Assembly: GCA_964397305.1 (NCBI GenBank)
Contig: CAYNIP010000012.1
Span: 1-64,000, forward strand
Origin: JAAUTY01 sp964397305
Lineage (GTDB): Bacteria; Cyanobacteriota; Cyanobacteriia; Cyanobacteriales; Spirulinaceae
DNA: 64,000 nt
Reading direction: 5' to 3'
The position numbers and the translations under genes were made by a program. Under the pieces are notes generated by a model that saw only the letters and a program-made list of their open reading frames with translations, had not been told where the DNA came from and searched no databases. Positions 24,719 through 34,610 of this stretch are shown here, one piece after another (position 1 is the first letter of the stretch; each line of letters opens with the position of its first letter).

Positions 24719-25747
24719 CTAGCAATTCACCGCCACAGGCTGCACCCCTCGCAGAGCCTCGTTATGGTGTTGCAAGAGTCTGGTAGCCTCAGCCGCCTCC
24801 ACCGGGGGCGAGAAGTGATAACCCTGGTAACAATAGCACCCCTGGCTTTGGATCTGCGCCAGCTCAGCCGCCGTCTCGATCCCTTCAACGACCACCTTAA
24901 TCCCCAAGCTTGCTGCCAAGTGGAAAATGCCGCGAATGAGCGACCACTGCTGACGAGCCACAAAAACCCGATCCACCTTGAGCACATCGATCGCCAGCTC
25001 CGGCAAACGCCAGAGCGACGAGTAGCCAGTGCCAAAATCATCCAAGTACAGGAAGATCCCCAGGGACTTAAGCTGCTGCAACCCCTCAATCGCGACGGCC
25101 GAATTTTCGAGGGGCGCGCTCTCGGTAATCTCGAGATGCAGACTGCCGTGAGCAAGGTTCGTCTGCTGCAAGAGGTCGCGGATCGTCTGCACAAGCTGCG
25201 GCTGCCCCAACTGGAGGGGAGACAGGTTCACGCTCACCGCCAGCGGCTGCGGACTCGGAAATTGAGCTTGCCAGACTTGCAACTGCTGGCAGGCTTGACC
25301 CAGCACCCAGTCTCCCAGGGCCGCGATCAAACCCAACTCCTCCGCCAAGGGAATAAAGACCGTCGGGGAGACCCAGCCCCGCCGGGGGTGATGCCAGCGC
25401 AGCAGCGCTTCTAAGGCGATAATGCGTTGGCTGCGGGTGCAGACGATCGGTTGATAAAATACAGCGAACTTACCTCGCTCCCAAGCGGCATAGAGATCTG
25501 CCTCCAGCCGCAAGCGCTCTAGATCCACCACTTGCAGCCGGGCGTCGGTGCTCGAGGCGCTGCCCTCAAGGGCAGTCGTGACGCGGAGGAGGCGTTGGGT
25601 ATTGTCGCTGGCGATGCTCAGCAGGCGCTGGCCCCGGGCACTGTGAGGATGCACCTTGCCACTTTGCAAGAGCCCGAGGGCGGCGTGGATGGCAGCAATA
25701 GGAGTCCGCAATTCGTGACTGAGGTTGTTCATCATGCAGGGAGACAC
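24719..25747 (-). CDS. HisKA phosphoacceptor domain fused to EAL phosphodiesterase
   Basis: The N-terminus is a histidine-kinase dimerisation/phosphoacceptor domain with H-box NLSHELRTPIAA, but there is no HATPase domain. It runs directly (about residue 80) into an EAL domain. The EAL catalytic set is complete: EALLRW, Asn in SVNLSP, Glu in EITES, DD in LDDFGTGYSSL, Lys in VLKVD and Glu in VVEGIET. The enzyme should therefore hydrolyse cyclic di-GMP. The phosphoacceptor His suggests phosphorylation in trans. The start is a GTG at 25747 or an ATG at 25735, both very close to the H-box. It is divergent from a large sensor kinase 0.5 kb away. Confidence 0.85.
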   Translation of the reverse strand: MSPCMMNNLSHELRTPIAAIHAALGLLQSGKVHPHSARGQRLLSIASDNTQRLLRVTTALEGSASSTDARLQVVDLERLRLEADLYAAWERGKFAVFYQPIVCTRSQRIIALEALLRWHHPRRGWVSPTVFIPLAEELGLIAALGDWVLGQACQQLQVWQAQFPSPQPLAVSVNLSPLQLGQPQLVQTIRDLLQQTNLAHGSLHLEITESAPLENSAVAIEGLQQLKSLGIFLYLDDFGTGYSSLWRLPELAIDVLKVDRVFVARQQWSLIRGIFHLAASLGIKVVVEGIETAAELAQIQSQGCYCYQGYHFSPPVEAAEATRLLQHHNEALRGVQPVAVNC

Positions 25748-26260
25748 AGGGGGGGTTAAGGTAATTGTTTCAGCGGCGAACTGTGGCGGGCACCAGTAGC
25801 GTCAGGGGTGGTGGCTGCTATGACGACGCCATCTTGTGGCAATCAACGCAGGCGTCACAGTGCTTTCACGGTAAGTGCTTGTAAGTTTAAGGGAAGAGTC
25901 GTGAAAATCTTGGGAAGAGCAGGGTGGGAATACGAGGGTTGTCAACTCTCCTCGAACACCAACTGCGGCTCGCGTATCTTAGAGGATATTGGAAAAGTCA
26001 GCTTAAACCCTTGATGTATCTGGGTTCTAGCGATTTTCCTGCTTTTGGCTGAAACCCTTGCCTGGCAAGGGCTTCAGGGCGGTTTCCCCGTATCCTCTTA
26101 ATCAAGAACCAGTGTTGGTTGCCCGAGTTGAAGGTGCCTTGATTCCAGCCGCAAGGGGTGTACAGCATCGAGGCTCCCAGGTTTCCGCGTAGATGGGGGT
26201 GTGAATCCCGCACCACTCTGCTCGTTCGTTGTTACTGTTTGCTAGAGAGCCCGCCCGCTG
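25748..26260. other. Spacer between divergent signalling genes; strong hairpin
   Basis: No gene is credible here. At 26049-26076 there is a strong hairpin (CTGAA/TTCAG plus CCCTTGCC/GGCAAGGG). The following plus-strand frame (about 26095-26170) reads a tail including LNQEP, reminiscent of the C-terminus of IS200/IS605 TnpB proteins. A decayed IS200/IS605 end is possible but unproven. Confidence 0.3.
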
Positions 26261-29200
26261 ATGCTTGACTTTTCAGATCGTGATGCTCAGTCATCCGATC
26301 GTGATGCGATGCTAGACCCCGCGTTTGATCCCAGTCGCTTGGGGGATATTTTAGTCGTTGATGACACCCCCGCGAACCTACGCTTGTTAGTGGGTCTGCT
26401 GAACCAGCATGGCTATCATGCGCGGCCGGCGATCAGCGGTCGCTTGGCGATTTCGGGGGCGCGCTCGATGCCGCCGGATCTGATCCTGCTGGATATTATG
26501 ATGCCGGATCTGGATGGCTACGATGTCTGCGCCCAACTGAAGGCGGACGCGCGTACTCGTGAGATTCCCGTTGTGTTCGTGAGTGCGCTGGATGAGGGCG
26601 TGGATAAGGCGCGTGCCTTTGCGGTCGGTGGTGCGGACTACATTCCCAAGCCCTTTCACCCCCTGGAAGTGATCGCTCGGGTGGACAATCAGCTCCGCCT
26701 CCAGGCTACGCAGCGCCAACTGCAAGCGCGTAACCGCCAACTGCATCAGTTCACCGCGAACCTCAAGGAACTGCACCGCCTCCGCACGACGGCCTATACC
26801 CAGGTGGAGACGCTGTTTGCGGACTATCTCCAGGCGGGCTGCGCCATGCTGGGGTTTACGACGGGCTGTGTGGCGCGGGTGGCGAAGGGCCTCTATCACG
26901 TCGAGGCAGTCTATACCGATCGCCAGGACTTTGCCGTGGGCTGGCAGGCTCCCCTGGAGGCGACCTACTGCGGTGAGGTGGTGGCGCGGGGTGCGACGCT
27001 AGCCTGTGGCTGGGTGGGCAACGAACCGAGCTTGTGCGATCGCGCTGCCTATCACGCCTTGGGCTTTGAGTCTTACCTGAGCACCCCGATCTGGGTGAAT
27101 GGCTCTCTCTATGGAACTTTGGGGTTTGCGGCGGCGGCGGTGCGATCGCAGGAATTTGACGCCAACGAGCGGGAGATCATTGAGCTGATGGCCGAAAGCC
27201 TGGGCAACTTCATCGCCGCCCAGAAGGCCGAGCAACAGCGGCAGCAGGCCGAGCAGAAACTGCAAGCCTTCGCCAGTCAGCTGGAGCAGCACGTTGCCGA
27301 ACGCACCGCGCAACTGGGAGCTGCCAATGAGAACCTCCGAGCCGAGATTCGCCAGCGTGTCCAGGCCCAAGCCGAGCTGGCGGCCTCCACCGAGCAACTA
27401 CAAGCCGTGCTTGATGCGGTTCCTGGCTTTGTTTCCTGGCTGAACATCCTCGGGGCTAATAGTATCCCCTATTACCTTGGGGTCAATCGCCTCCTAGCTG
27501 AAGCCTGCCAGCAGGCTCCGGAAAACTTTGTGGGGCAACCCGTCGGCTTCCTCAGTCGCGGCTCGGAGTTTACTGACTTTATTCACGATTTTTTCCACAG
27601 CTCGGCCCCGGCCGCTTCTACGGTGGCCCAACTGAGCCTGAGGGACAACCAGCGCCACTATCTCGTCGTGGCCCAGAAATATCAACAAGATCAAGCGGCG
27701 GTTTGTGTCGGGATCGACATTACGGCACGGGTCGAGGCCGAGCAGCGGCTGCAACAGGCCTACCAGCGGCTGCAACTGCTCTCGGAGTTGACGCTCAAGA
27801 TCCGCCAGTCCCTCGACATCAAGGAGATTCTCCGCACCGCGACTCAGGAGGTGCGCCAGTTGCTCGGGGCAGACCGGGTGTTGATTGTCACCCAAGCGGC
27901 CGAGGGCTGGGGACAAATCGTGCAGGAGTCTGTCCTGCCGGAGTGGCTATCGCTCCAAGGGGCTGGCCTGGCTGGGGCAGCCGCTGGCTGTCAAGGGGCA
28001 ACCTACCAGGAGGGGCAGCCCGTGGTGATTGCGGATGTGGCGGCGGTCGCGGATCTGAGTGAGGCCGAACGCCATTACTTGGCCCTTGCCCAGGTACAGG
28101 CAAAGCTGATCGTACCGATCTTTGTCCAAGCGGCGGTTTGGGGGGCCTTGGTAATCCACCAGTGCCGGGAGCCCCGCCAGTGGCAGAGTGAGGAGATCGA
28201 GCTGCTCCAGCAGTTCGCCGACCAGATTGGGATTGCCCTGTCCCAGGCCCACTTGCTGGACCAGCTCGAGGAACGGGTCGCTGAGCGCACGGCTGAACTA
28301 GAAGTTGCCAATCAACAGTTGCAGCAAGAGATCGGGGAGCGGCAACGGGCTGAGGCTAACCTGCGCCACAGTGAGCAGCAACTGCGCCGCGCCATCGACA
28401 GCAATACCTATGGAATGGTGGTCTACACAGCCACGGGCGAGGTGCGCTTCATGAACCGGGCAGCGGCGATGATCTTTGGGGGGCTACTGCGACGGGTAGC
28501 CTCGAAATTCCTGGCCTTGCCGCTCTCGAGCACGGAGGCCTGGGAGCTGGAGATTCCCTGTTCGCAAGAGCAATCCCGCATTGTTGAGGTCCGCACGGTG
28601 GATCTGCGCTGGGAGGGAGAAGCGGCGATCTTGGCGTCGCTGATGGATATCACGGAGCGGAAGGCGATCGAGCAAATGAAGGATGAGTTTCTCTCGGTGG
28701 CCAGCCATGAGCTACGCACACCCTTGACCTCGGTTCGTGGCTCTTTGGGATTGCTGGCGACGGGGCGCTTGGGGCAGCTCTCAGAGAAGGGCCGCCGGAT
28801 GCTGGATATTGCGGTGAACAATGCCAATCGCCTCAGTCGCTTGATCGATGACATTCTAGATCTGGAGCGGATGAAATCGGGGCGGGTGCAGATTGTGAAG
28901 GGGGACTGCGCCGCCGGGGCTCTGTTGGTGCAGGCGGTGGAGGCGATGCAGTCAATGGCGGATCAGGCGGGGGTCGAGCTTCAGGTGGAGAGCCCGCAAC
29001 CGGAGGACTTGCAGCTCTGGGCCGACCCGGACCAGCTGTTGCAAACACTGACCAATCTGATTAGCAATGGGATTAAGTTTTCTCTGCCGGGTGGCAGGGT
29101 AGTGCTGGGGGCTCGGGAGGGCGATCCGTTCCTGCGGAACGGGCTAGGCCAACGCGAGGTCCTCCTCTGGGTTCGCGATCAGGGACGGGGCATCCCGGCG

Positions 29201-29410
29201 GACAAGCTAGAGACAATCTTCGATCGCTTTCAGCAGGTGGACGCCTCCGACTCGCGGGAAAAAGGGGGGACGGGTCTGGGGCTGGCCATCTGCCGCGAAA
29301 TTGTTGCGAGTCACGGCGGGCGCATCTGGGCGGAGAGTAAACCGGGTCAGGGTAGTTGTTTCTATGTGGCCTTGCCTCACCCTTCCCAAGCGGACCAGCC
29401 CTCATCCTAA
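26261..29410 (+). CDS. Receiver-GAF-PAS-GAF-PAS histidine kinase
   Basis: The 1049-residue soluble kinase has these domains in order. A receiver domain (about 28-145) has DD in VVDDTP and the phosphoacceptor Asp in LLDIMMPDLDGYD. A GAF-like domain covers about 180-330. Then follow a coiled coil, a PAS-like region (about 375-490), a second GAF domain (about 510-665), a coiled coil with AERTAELEVANQQLQQEI and a PAS domain (about 695-805). A HisKA domain has H-box SVASHELRTPLTS (about 812). A HATPase domain has N-box LISNGIKFS, G1 DQGRGIP and G2 GTGLGLAI. No transmembrane segment is present, so it senses a cytoplasmic signal. The N-terminal receiver implies input from another kinase. The ligands of the sensory domains are unknown. 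Confidence 0.9.
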   Translation: MLDFSDRDAQSSDRDAMLDPAFDPSRLGDILVVDDTPANLRLLVGLLNQHGYHARPAISGRLAISGARSMPPDLILLDIMMPDLDGYDVCAQLKADARTREIPVVFVSALDEGVDKARAFAVGGADYIPKPFHPLEVIARVDNQLRLQATQRQLQARNRQLHQFTANLKELHRLRTTAYTQVETLFADYLQAGCAMLGFTTGCVARVAKGLYHVEAVYTDRQDFAVGWQAPLEATYCGEVVARGATLACGWVGNEPSLCDRAAYHALGFESYLSTPIWVNGSLYGTLGFAAAAVRSQEFDANEREIIELMAESLGNFIAAQKAEQQRQQAEQKLQAFASQLEQHVAERTAQLGAANENLRAEIRQRVQAQAELAASTEQLQAVLDAVPGFVSWLNILGANSIPYYLGVNRLLAEACQQAPENFVGQPVGFLSRGSEFTDFIHDFFHSSAPAASTVAQLSLRDNQRHYLVVAQKYQQDQAAVCVGIDITARVEAEQRLQQAYQRLQLLSELTLKIRQSLDIKEILRTATQEVRQLLGADRVLIVTQAAEGWGQIVQESVLPEWLSLQGAGLAGAAAGCQGATYQEGQPVVIADVAAVADLSEAERHYLALAQVQAKLIVPIFVQAAVWGALVIHQCREPRQWQSEEIELLQQFADQIGIALSQAHLLDQLEERVAERTAELEVANQQLQQEIGERQRAEANLRHSEQQLRRAIDSNTYGMVVYTATGEVRFMNRAAAMIFGGLLRRVASKFLALPLSSTEAWELEIPCSQEQSRIVEVRTVDLRWEGEAAILASLMDITERKAIEQMKDEFLSVASHELRTPLTSVRGSLGLLATGRLGQLSEKGRRMLDIAVNNANRLSRLIDDILDLERMKSGRVQIVKGDCAAGALLVQAVEAMQSMADQAGVELQVESPQPEDLQLWADPDQLLQTLTNLISNGIKFSLPGGRVVLGAREGDPFLRNGLGQREVLLWVRDQGRGIPADKLETIFDRFQQVDASDSREKGGTGLGLAICREIVASHGGRIWAESKPGQGSCFYVALPHPSQADQPSS

Positions 29411-29540
29411 ATCCTTAAACCCTTGCTGGCACTGGGATGCAGTTGTGGCAATGATTCGTTACATAGTCCATAGTATCAACCCTGGTCTACTTAACGGCTA
29501 TGCTGAGGGGTCGCAGGTTAGGCAGGTTGTTGGGTAGATC

Positions 29541-30419
29541 GTGACGCAGGTACAGGGAATTCTCTTGGTCGGCGGTCTAGGGGCCGGGCTGTTGGCGGGG
29601 TTGCTGGGGATTGGGGGGGGCACGGTGTTGGTTCCCCTGCTGGTGGTCCTGGGGCGGGACTACGACGAGGCCGTGGCCACCAGTAGCTTTGCGATCATGA
29701 TCACGTCCCTCTCGGGCAGTGTGCAAAATTGGCGCATGGGCTTTTTGGACTACCGGCGGGTCTTGCTGCTGGGGTTGCCGGCGATCTTGACGGCCCAGAT
29801 CGGGGCGCCGCTGCTGGGGCAGTTGCCGAACTTTCTTAAGGAAGCGGCCTTTGGGCTGCTGCTGCTGGGGACGATTTACTTAACGACCCTGCGCCAGCGG
29901 CTGGTCCAGCGGCAAGGGCCTGGGGGGGCGATGTTGCCGCCGGGACGCGGCGCGATCGCGCCAGCGGCCCAAGATTCGGCCGAGGTGAGGGTTGATACCG
30001 GCCTGGGAAATCGGCTCGGCCGACGCGCTGGAGCTTGGCGGGAAGCTCAACTTCCGGCCCGCTTGGGCACAGGAGCTGTGGCCGGCCTCTTGGCCGGCCT
30101 GTTCGGCGTCGGCGGTGGCGTGGTTTTAGTGCCCCTGCAAATGCTGCTGCTGGGGGAACCGATCAAGCGGGCGATCCAGACTAGCCTCGGGGTCATTGTG
30201 CTCACTTCGATCTCCGCCGCCAGCAGCCATGCCCTCCAAGGCAATGTGCGCTGGCTCGATGGCCTCCTGCTCAATCTGGGGGGGCTGGTGGGGGCCCAAA
30301 TTAGCACGCGCTTTTTGCCGAAGCTGCCGGACTGGGTTGTGAGTCTGAGTTTTCGGCTGCTGCTGGCCTTGCTGGCGATCTATTTCTGGCTGCGAGCGGT
30401 GCAGAGTTATCCCGCCTAA
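29541..30419 (+). CDS. TSUP (TauE/SafE) family permease
   Basis: This 292-residue protein has about eight hydrophobic segments in two repeats. Each begins with the family pattern G-x-x-A-G-L-L-G-I/V-G-G-G (LLAGLLGIGGGTVLVPLL near the start, LLAGLFGVGGGVVLVPLQ in the second half). TSUP proteins move sulfite, sulfur-containing organics or related anions across the inner membrane. A polar loop in the middle contains a HIP1 site. The start is GTG at 29541. Substrate cannot be told from sequence. Confidence 0.85.
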   Translation: MTQVQGILLVGGLGAGLLAGLLGIGGGTVLVPLLVVLGRDYDEAVATSSFAIMITSLSGSVQNWRMGFLDYRRVLLLGLPAILTAQIGAPLLGQLPNFLKEAAFGLLLLGTIYLTTLRQRLVQRQGPGGAMLPPGRGAIAPAAQDSAEVRVDTGLGNRLGRRAGAWREAQLPARLGTGAVAGLLAGLFGVGGGVVLVPLQMLLLGEPIKRAIQTSLGVIVLTSISAASSHALQGNVRWLDGLLLNLGGLVGAQISTRFLPKLPDWVVSLSFRLLLALLAIYFWLRAVQSYPA

Positions 30420-30508
30420 GCCCGGATGACGGATGGGAGCCAGGGACTTATGCTATGAGGTATGAGCGCCCGGCTCAGTCAACCACGCTATAGGTGAGGA
30501 GATGCGCC

Positions 30509-33271
30509 ATGATCCAGGATGTCGCTAGGAGCCGTGCCAATTCGGGCTTTCCCGTCTCAGGGCCGGGCCAAGGGATGCTAGTCGCGCTTGATCCCGGCTT
30601 GCCGGCGGTGAACCAGTTGGCGGCTGGGGTGTTGCCGGGGGCGACGCTGCTTTGGCTAACGGCGGGCGATCGCCTCGCTCAGATTGCTGACTTTCTCGCG
30701 ACCCATCGCGGCTACCAGAGTCTCCACCTCGTCACCCACGGCGCTCCGGGCCAGATTCATTGGGGCGAGCAGGTGCTGAGCCCCGAGACCCTGCCGGAGC
30801 AGGCCGCCACGCTGCAACGCTGGCGGGCTCACTTGCCCCCCGGCTTTCCCCTCGTGCTCTATGGCTGTGCGATCGCGGCGGGCGATCGCGGCCGGCACTT
30901 CCTCCAGGCCCTCCACCAAGCAACGGGGGCGACGATCTACGCCAGCGCCACGCCCACGGGCAGCCCTGCCCAGGGCGGCGACTGGGAATTTTCCAGCGCT
31001 GTCGCCCCTCACGCCGCTCCTCTCGCCTTCAGCCCCGCTTGCCAGGTCGAGTACCCGGCCCTGCTAGTGGCCACGGTCGCGGAACTCATTGCGGCGATCA
31101 ACACCGCCAACAGTACTCCTGGCCCGGCGGTGATCGACCTCACGGCGACCACCTTTAATCTCACCGCCGCCGCCGATAATGACCCCTTCTTTGGGGCCAC
31201 GGGCCTGCCGGAGATTAGCAGCGAGATCACGATCAACGGCTTCGGGACCGGCAGCACGATTCAGCGCGACGGCAGTGCCCCCGCCTTCCGACTGTTCCGC
31301 GTGGGCGGCCTCGGGGCCCCCACCAATGGCAACCTGACGCTGAGTAACATTACCCTGACCGGTGGCTTTGCGGGGGGAGCGGGGGGCGCGGCCGACGACG
31401 GCGGTGCCCTGATCAACGTCGGTGGTACCGTCACGCTCAATAACTCCGTGGTCACGGGCAACCGCGCCAACGACGATGGCGGCGGGATTTTGAGTCTGGG
31501 AACGGCCCTGGGAACCGCGAGCCTCACGGTCAACAACAGCACGATCAGCAACAATATTGCGGTTGGGGGTAATCTCGGCGATGGGGGCGGTGGCCTGGAT
31601 GCCGACGGCAACCGGGATGAAGGGGGCCAAGGCTCGATCGTCACCATTAACGACAGCACAATTACGGGGAACAGCTCCACCAATGGCATTGGCGGCGGTA
31701 TCCGGGTTCGGGATGGGGCTGAACTGATCCTCAATAACTCGACAGTGAGCGGCAACACGGCCGCCTTTGGCAGCGGGATTGCGGAAGTGACCAACGGGCC
31801 GGCAACGGCGAACACGATCACGCTGCAAAATAACCCCACCATTACCGGCAACCAAGGCAGCGGCCTCGATTTTGAGTCACCTCATTTCGTGACTCCCAAT
31901 AACCAGCCGCCCAACAATAACTCCACCCCGACGATCAACGGCACGGCCAACCTGGGCTTCACCAATATTCTGGCCTTGCAGCCGCCCGGGGCAGCCGTGC
32001 GGGTGGTGCGGCTGGATGCGAGCGGCAACTACTTGGCTCGGGTTGAGGATGGAGCAACGCTAAATCTGGGAGCCGTGCAGCTCAATGCGCCCTTCACCAC
32101 CCAATTCCGCGTTGAAAACTGGGGCCAGGCGGATCTGGCGGTTGCGCCCGTATCCTCAGAGCCGCAGTTTGTTACGGTTGCACCGGCCGGCCCGGTGACG
32201 TTGACGAATGCTGCGCCGACCCAAGTATTTACCCTCACCCTCAATACCGGCACAGAAGGGGCCTTTGCTAGTACTATCCAATTCGATAGCGGCGATCCGG
32301 CTAATCCGTTTAACTTTGAGGTGCAGGCAACGATCACGAGTACCCCGATCGTCGCGCCGCCGACGATTACCAACAACATCTTTGTGGTCGGCCAGACGGG
32401 CAACCTGAAGCTGCAAGTCCAAAGCGCGCCCACGAACCAGATCGCGGAGGTGCGGGCGGCGCGGCTGGACGCGAATGATCAGGTGGTGGGGTTAAATAAC
32501 CTCTTCTCGGTCTTGCCCGACGGCTTCCGGCCCAGCGGCTTCTCGGCGGCGCTGCAACAGACGACGTTTGGGCCCGTCACGGCGGGCGATCGCCTCGGCT
32601 TCGAGCTGGTGACGCTAGACGGCCGCACGATTACCTACACCAGCGACCAGCTCCGAATCACCGACCTAGGGGGCGATCGCTTCAGCTTTGGCTTCGAGAT
32701 CAATGGCGACGGCCTCTTTGATGATGTTGTGCTCACGATTCAGCAAACCACTGAGGCCGCGCCCCTGGGGGTGGGCACGAATCAACGGCAGGGCTTTGAG
32801 GTGCTCGACCTGATGGGCCGGGACGGCGTGAATGTCAACTTCACGGTCTATCGCGAGGCCGTGTTCAACAACGTGGTGGGCTTTTACCGCATCGACGATG
32901 CTAGCGGGGCGGTCGGCGGCCTCGCCCCCGGGCAGCCAGGCTATGCCCAAGCCGCGATCGGCCAGCGAGTCGGGGGACTCGAGTTGTTCGCGCCCAATCA
33001 GGGCCTCAACCGCTTCAGCGCTACCCTGGCAGGCAATGCTCTCTACGCTCCCTTTCTGATCGTCAATGGTGATCCCCTCGCCTTCCTGAACAACAATCCC
33101 GACAATATCCCGGGCTTCCTGGAGCAGGCCTACTTCATCTTCACGGCGGCGAACCCCGATGGCGTCGATCACGTCCGCCGGCTCGGGGATAATGTCTTCG
33201 GGTTTGAAGACCTCCCTGGTGGCGGTGATTTCGACTACAACGACATCATTGTGAGTATGAACCTCGGCTAG
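30509..33271 (+). CDS. DUF4347 / beta-helix / DUF4114 surface protein
   Basis: A DUF4347 domain occupies about the first 180 residues (LVALDPGLPAVNQLAAGV, LHLVTHGAPGQIHWG, LVLYGCAIAAGDRG). A right-handed parallel beta-helix region follows (about 190-480), rich in repeats such as 'NNSTISNN' and 'NGGGI'. Next are Ig-like segments, and the C-terminus has DUF4114 (VFGFEDLPGGGDFDYNDIIVSM). Such proteins are large extracellular proteins of cyanobacteria, often exported by type I secretion; no Sec signal peptide is present. The ATG at 30509 with GAGGAG at 30496-30501 is preferred over a GTG at 30494. Role unknown; adhesion or calcium binding is an inference. Confidence 0.82.
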   Translation: MIQDVARSRANSGFPVSGPGQGMLVALDPGLPAVNQLAAGVLPGATLLWLTAGDRLAQIADFLATHRGYQSLHLVTHGAPGQIHWGEQVLSPETLPEQAATLQRWRAHLPPGFPLVLYGCAIAAGDRGRHFLQALHQATGATIYASATPTGSPAQGGDWEFSSAVAPHAAPLAFSPACQVEYPALLVATVAELIAAINTANSTPGPAVIDLTATTFNLTAAADNDPFFGATGLPEISSEITINGFGTGSTIQRDGSAPAFRLFRVGGLGAPTNGNLTLSNITLTGGFAGGAGGAADDGGALINVGGTVTLNNSVVTGNRANDDGGGILSLGTALGTASLTVNNSTISNNIAVGGNLGDGGGGLDADGNRDEGGQGSIVTINDSTITGNSSTNGIGGGIRVRDGAELILNNSTVSGNTAAFGSGIAEVTNGPATANTITLQNNPTITGNQGSGLDFESPHFVTPNNQPPNNNSTPTINGTANLGFTNILALQPPGAAVRVVRLDASGNYLARVEDGATLNLGAVQLNAPFTTQFRVENWGQADLAVAPVSSEPQFVTVAPAGPVTLTNAAPTQVFTLTLNTGTEGAFASTIQFDSGDPANPFNFEVQATITSTPIVAPPTITNNIFVVGQTGNLKLQVQSAPTNQIAEVRAARLDANDQVVGLNNLFSVLPDGFRPSGFSAALQQTTFGPVTAGDRLGFELVTLDGRTITYTSDQLRITDLGGDRFSFGFEINGDGLFDDVVLTIQQTTEAAPLGVGTNQRQGFEVLDLMGRDGVNVNFTVYREAVFNNVVGFYRIDDASGAVGGLAPGQPGYAQAAIGQRVGGLELFAPNQGLNRFSATLAGNALYAPFLIVNGDPLAFLNNNPDNIPGFLEQAYFIFTAANPDGVDHVRRLGDNVFGFEDLPGGGDFDYNDIIVSMNLG

Positions 33272-33290
33272 GGAATGGGGCGAACGGGCT

Positions 33291-34379
33291 TTACTCGCGC
33301 CGGAAGACAGAACTGGTGATCCCCTGCTGCTGGAGGCGGTTAACCAGGGCTTGGGCGTCGGCCTCGGAGCCAAAGGCCCCCATCTGGATCTGAACGCCCT
33401 GGGGGAAGCGGCGCAGGTAGGCTTCGGGCACAATGCCCCGAGCTTGGCGCAGGGACTCCTCCCCGCCATAGCTCACCACTACGTAGTGGAAGCGATCGCC
33501 CGCGGCCGGCCCCGGCACAGCATTGGCCACAGCCGGATCATCCTCCAGATTTGGCGAGGGAGAGGGCTGGGGACTGGGCTCCGCGTCGGGCTCCGGGGCG
33601 GTCGGCGAGAGCAGGGCCGTCGTCAGGTCAGATTCCAGAGCTGGGAGCGTGCCCGGCGGATTCTCGATGCGGACTGGTGGCGTTTCCGGTGCAGGGCCAG
33701 GAACGGCGGCGGCTGGACTGGGGGACGCCTCCAAGGTACTGAGAGCATCGAGATCGAGGGGATTAAATTCATCGTTGGCCAGGTTGGGCCCTTCTACATC
33801 AAAGCCCCCGGCCTCGGCCTCCGTGGTGGCGCTCGGCTCGGGAGTATCCGTTCCGAGCCAGGCTCCGGTCAGTTGTTCCAGGCTCGCTGGCGCCAGCAGG
33901 GCTGAGCCTAGCAGCATTCCCGTGACTCCCAACACCAGCAGAGAACCAACGCCCAAGGGGGTCAGGAGGCGATCGCGCAGCGTCCCAGCAGGAACAACAT
34001 CGCCCCGCCCCGGCGGGGCGGCCGCAGGCTTGGCTGGGGGCAGGTTGCGCCGTAGTTGTTGCGAGGATTCGAGATCGTCCTCCGGAGGCGCTGGCGTGGC
34101 CGCCTCGGGGCTCGGGGCCGGAGGGCGCGGCCGGGTCAAGTTGGCGATGTCGTTGGTATTGCTAACGGTAGCGCTAGCTCCGGAGTTACTGACCGCTGTA
34201 TTGACAACCGCTGCCTCGGGGCTAGCGACCGGGGTTCCGAGGGGCGGTGTCGCGGCTCGCTGGCGTCGGTAGCGGGCCAGTTCAGCCTCAAGCTGCACAT
34301 CCATACAGTTCAGGGCTGCCTGCAAGGTGGTGTGTAGCGATGACTCAGGGATCTGCTCTCTGGCGGGCTGCTTCACCAT
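33291..34379 (-). CDS. SPOR-domain membrane protein
   Basis: The protein has a long Pro/Ala/Ser-rich N-terminal region, one transmembrane helix (VGSLLVLGVTGMLLGSALLAPA, about 145-170), a disordered acidic linker and a C-terminal SPOR-like domain of about 70 residues (FHYVVVSYGGEESLRQAR, VQIQMGAFGSEADAQALVNRL). SPOR domains bind denuded glycan strands of peptidoglycan, usually at division sites. It is convergent with the DUF4347 gene, 19 bases apart. Role in the cell wall is inferred. Confidence 0.72.
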   Translation of the reverse strand: MVKQPAREQIPESSLHTTLQAALNCMDVQLEAELARYRRQRAATPPLGTPVASPEAAVVNTAVSNSGASATVSNTNDIANLTRPRPPAPSPEAATPAPPEDDLESSQQLRRNLPPAKPAAAPPGRGDVVPAGTLRDRLLTPLGVGSLLVLGVTGMLLGSALLAPASLEQLTGAWLGTDTPEPSATTEAEAGGFDVEGPNLANDEFNPLDLDALSTLEASPSPAAAVPGPAPETPPVRIENPPGTLPALESDLTTALLSPTAPEPDAEPSPQPSPSPNLEDDPAVANAVPGPAAGDRFHYVVVSYGGEESLRQARGIVPEAYLRRFPQGVQIQMGAFGSEADAQALVNRLQQQGITSSVFRRE

Positions 34380-34610
34380 AGTCGCGTTCTGTTCACATTG
34401 AGGGACAGCACAATCATTGTGGCACAGGAAACAGGGACTGGAGCCATCTCAAGCCTGGGAACGGAAGCGGGCCTCTGCTCACGAGAGGAGCGAGAAGGCG
34501 GACCGCGCTCCAGGCCAGGGCGAGGTTCCCGGATTGCCTGCGTCTCGGTTCAGGGCCGGCGTTGCTGGGCTCCCCAGGGGGTTCCCGGCTTGAGGACCTC
34601 GGCGCGGCAA

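Noticed and set aside
31064..31855. Long minus-strand ORF within the DUF4347 gene
   Set aside because: Antisense to beta-helix repeats; no start context or domain.
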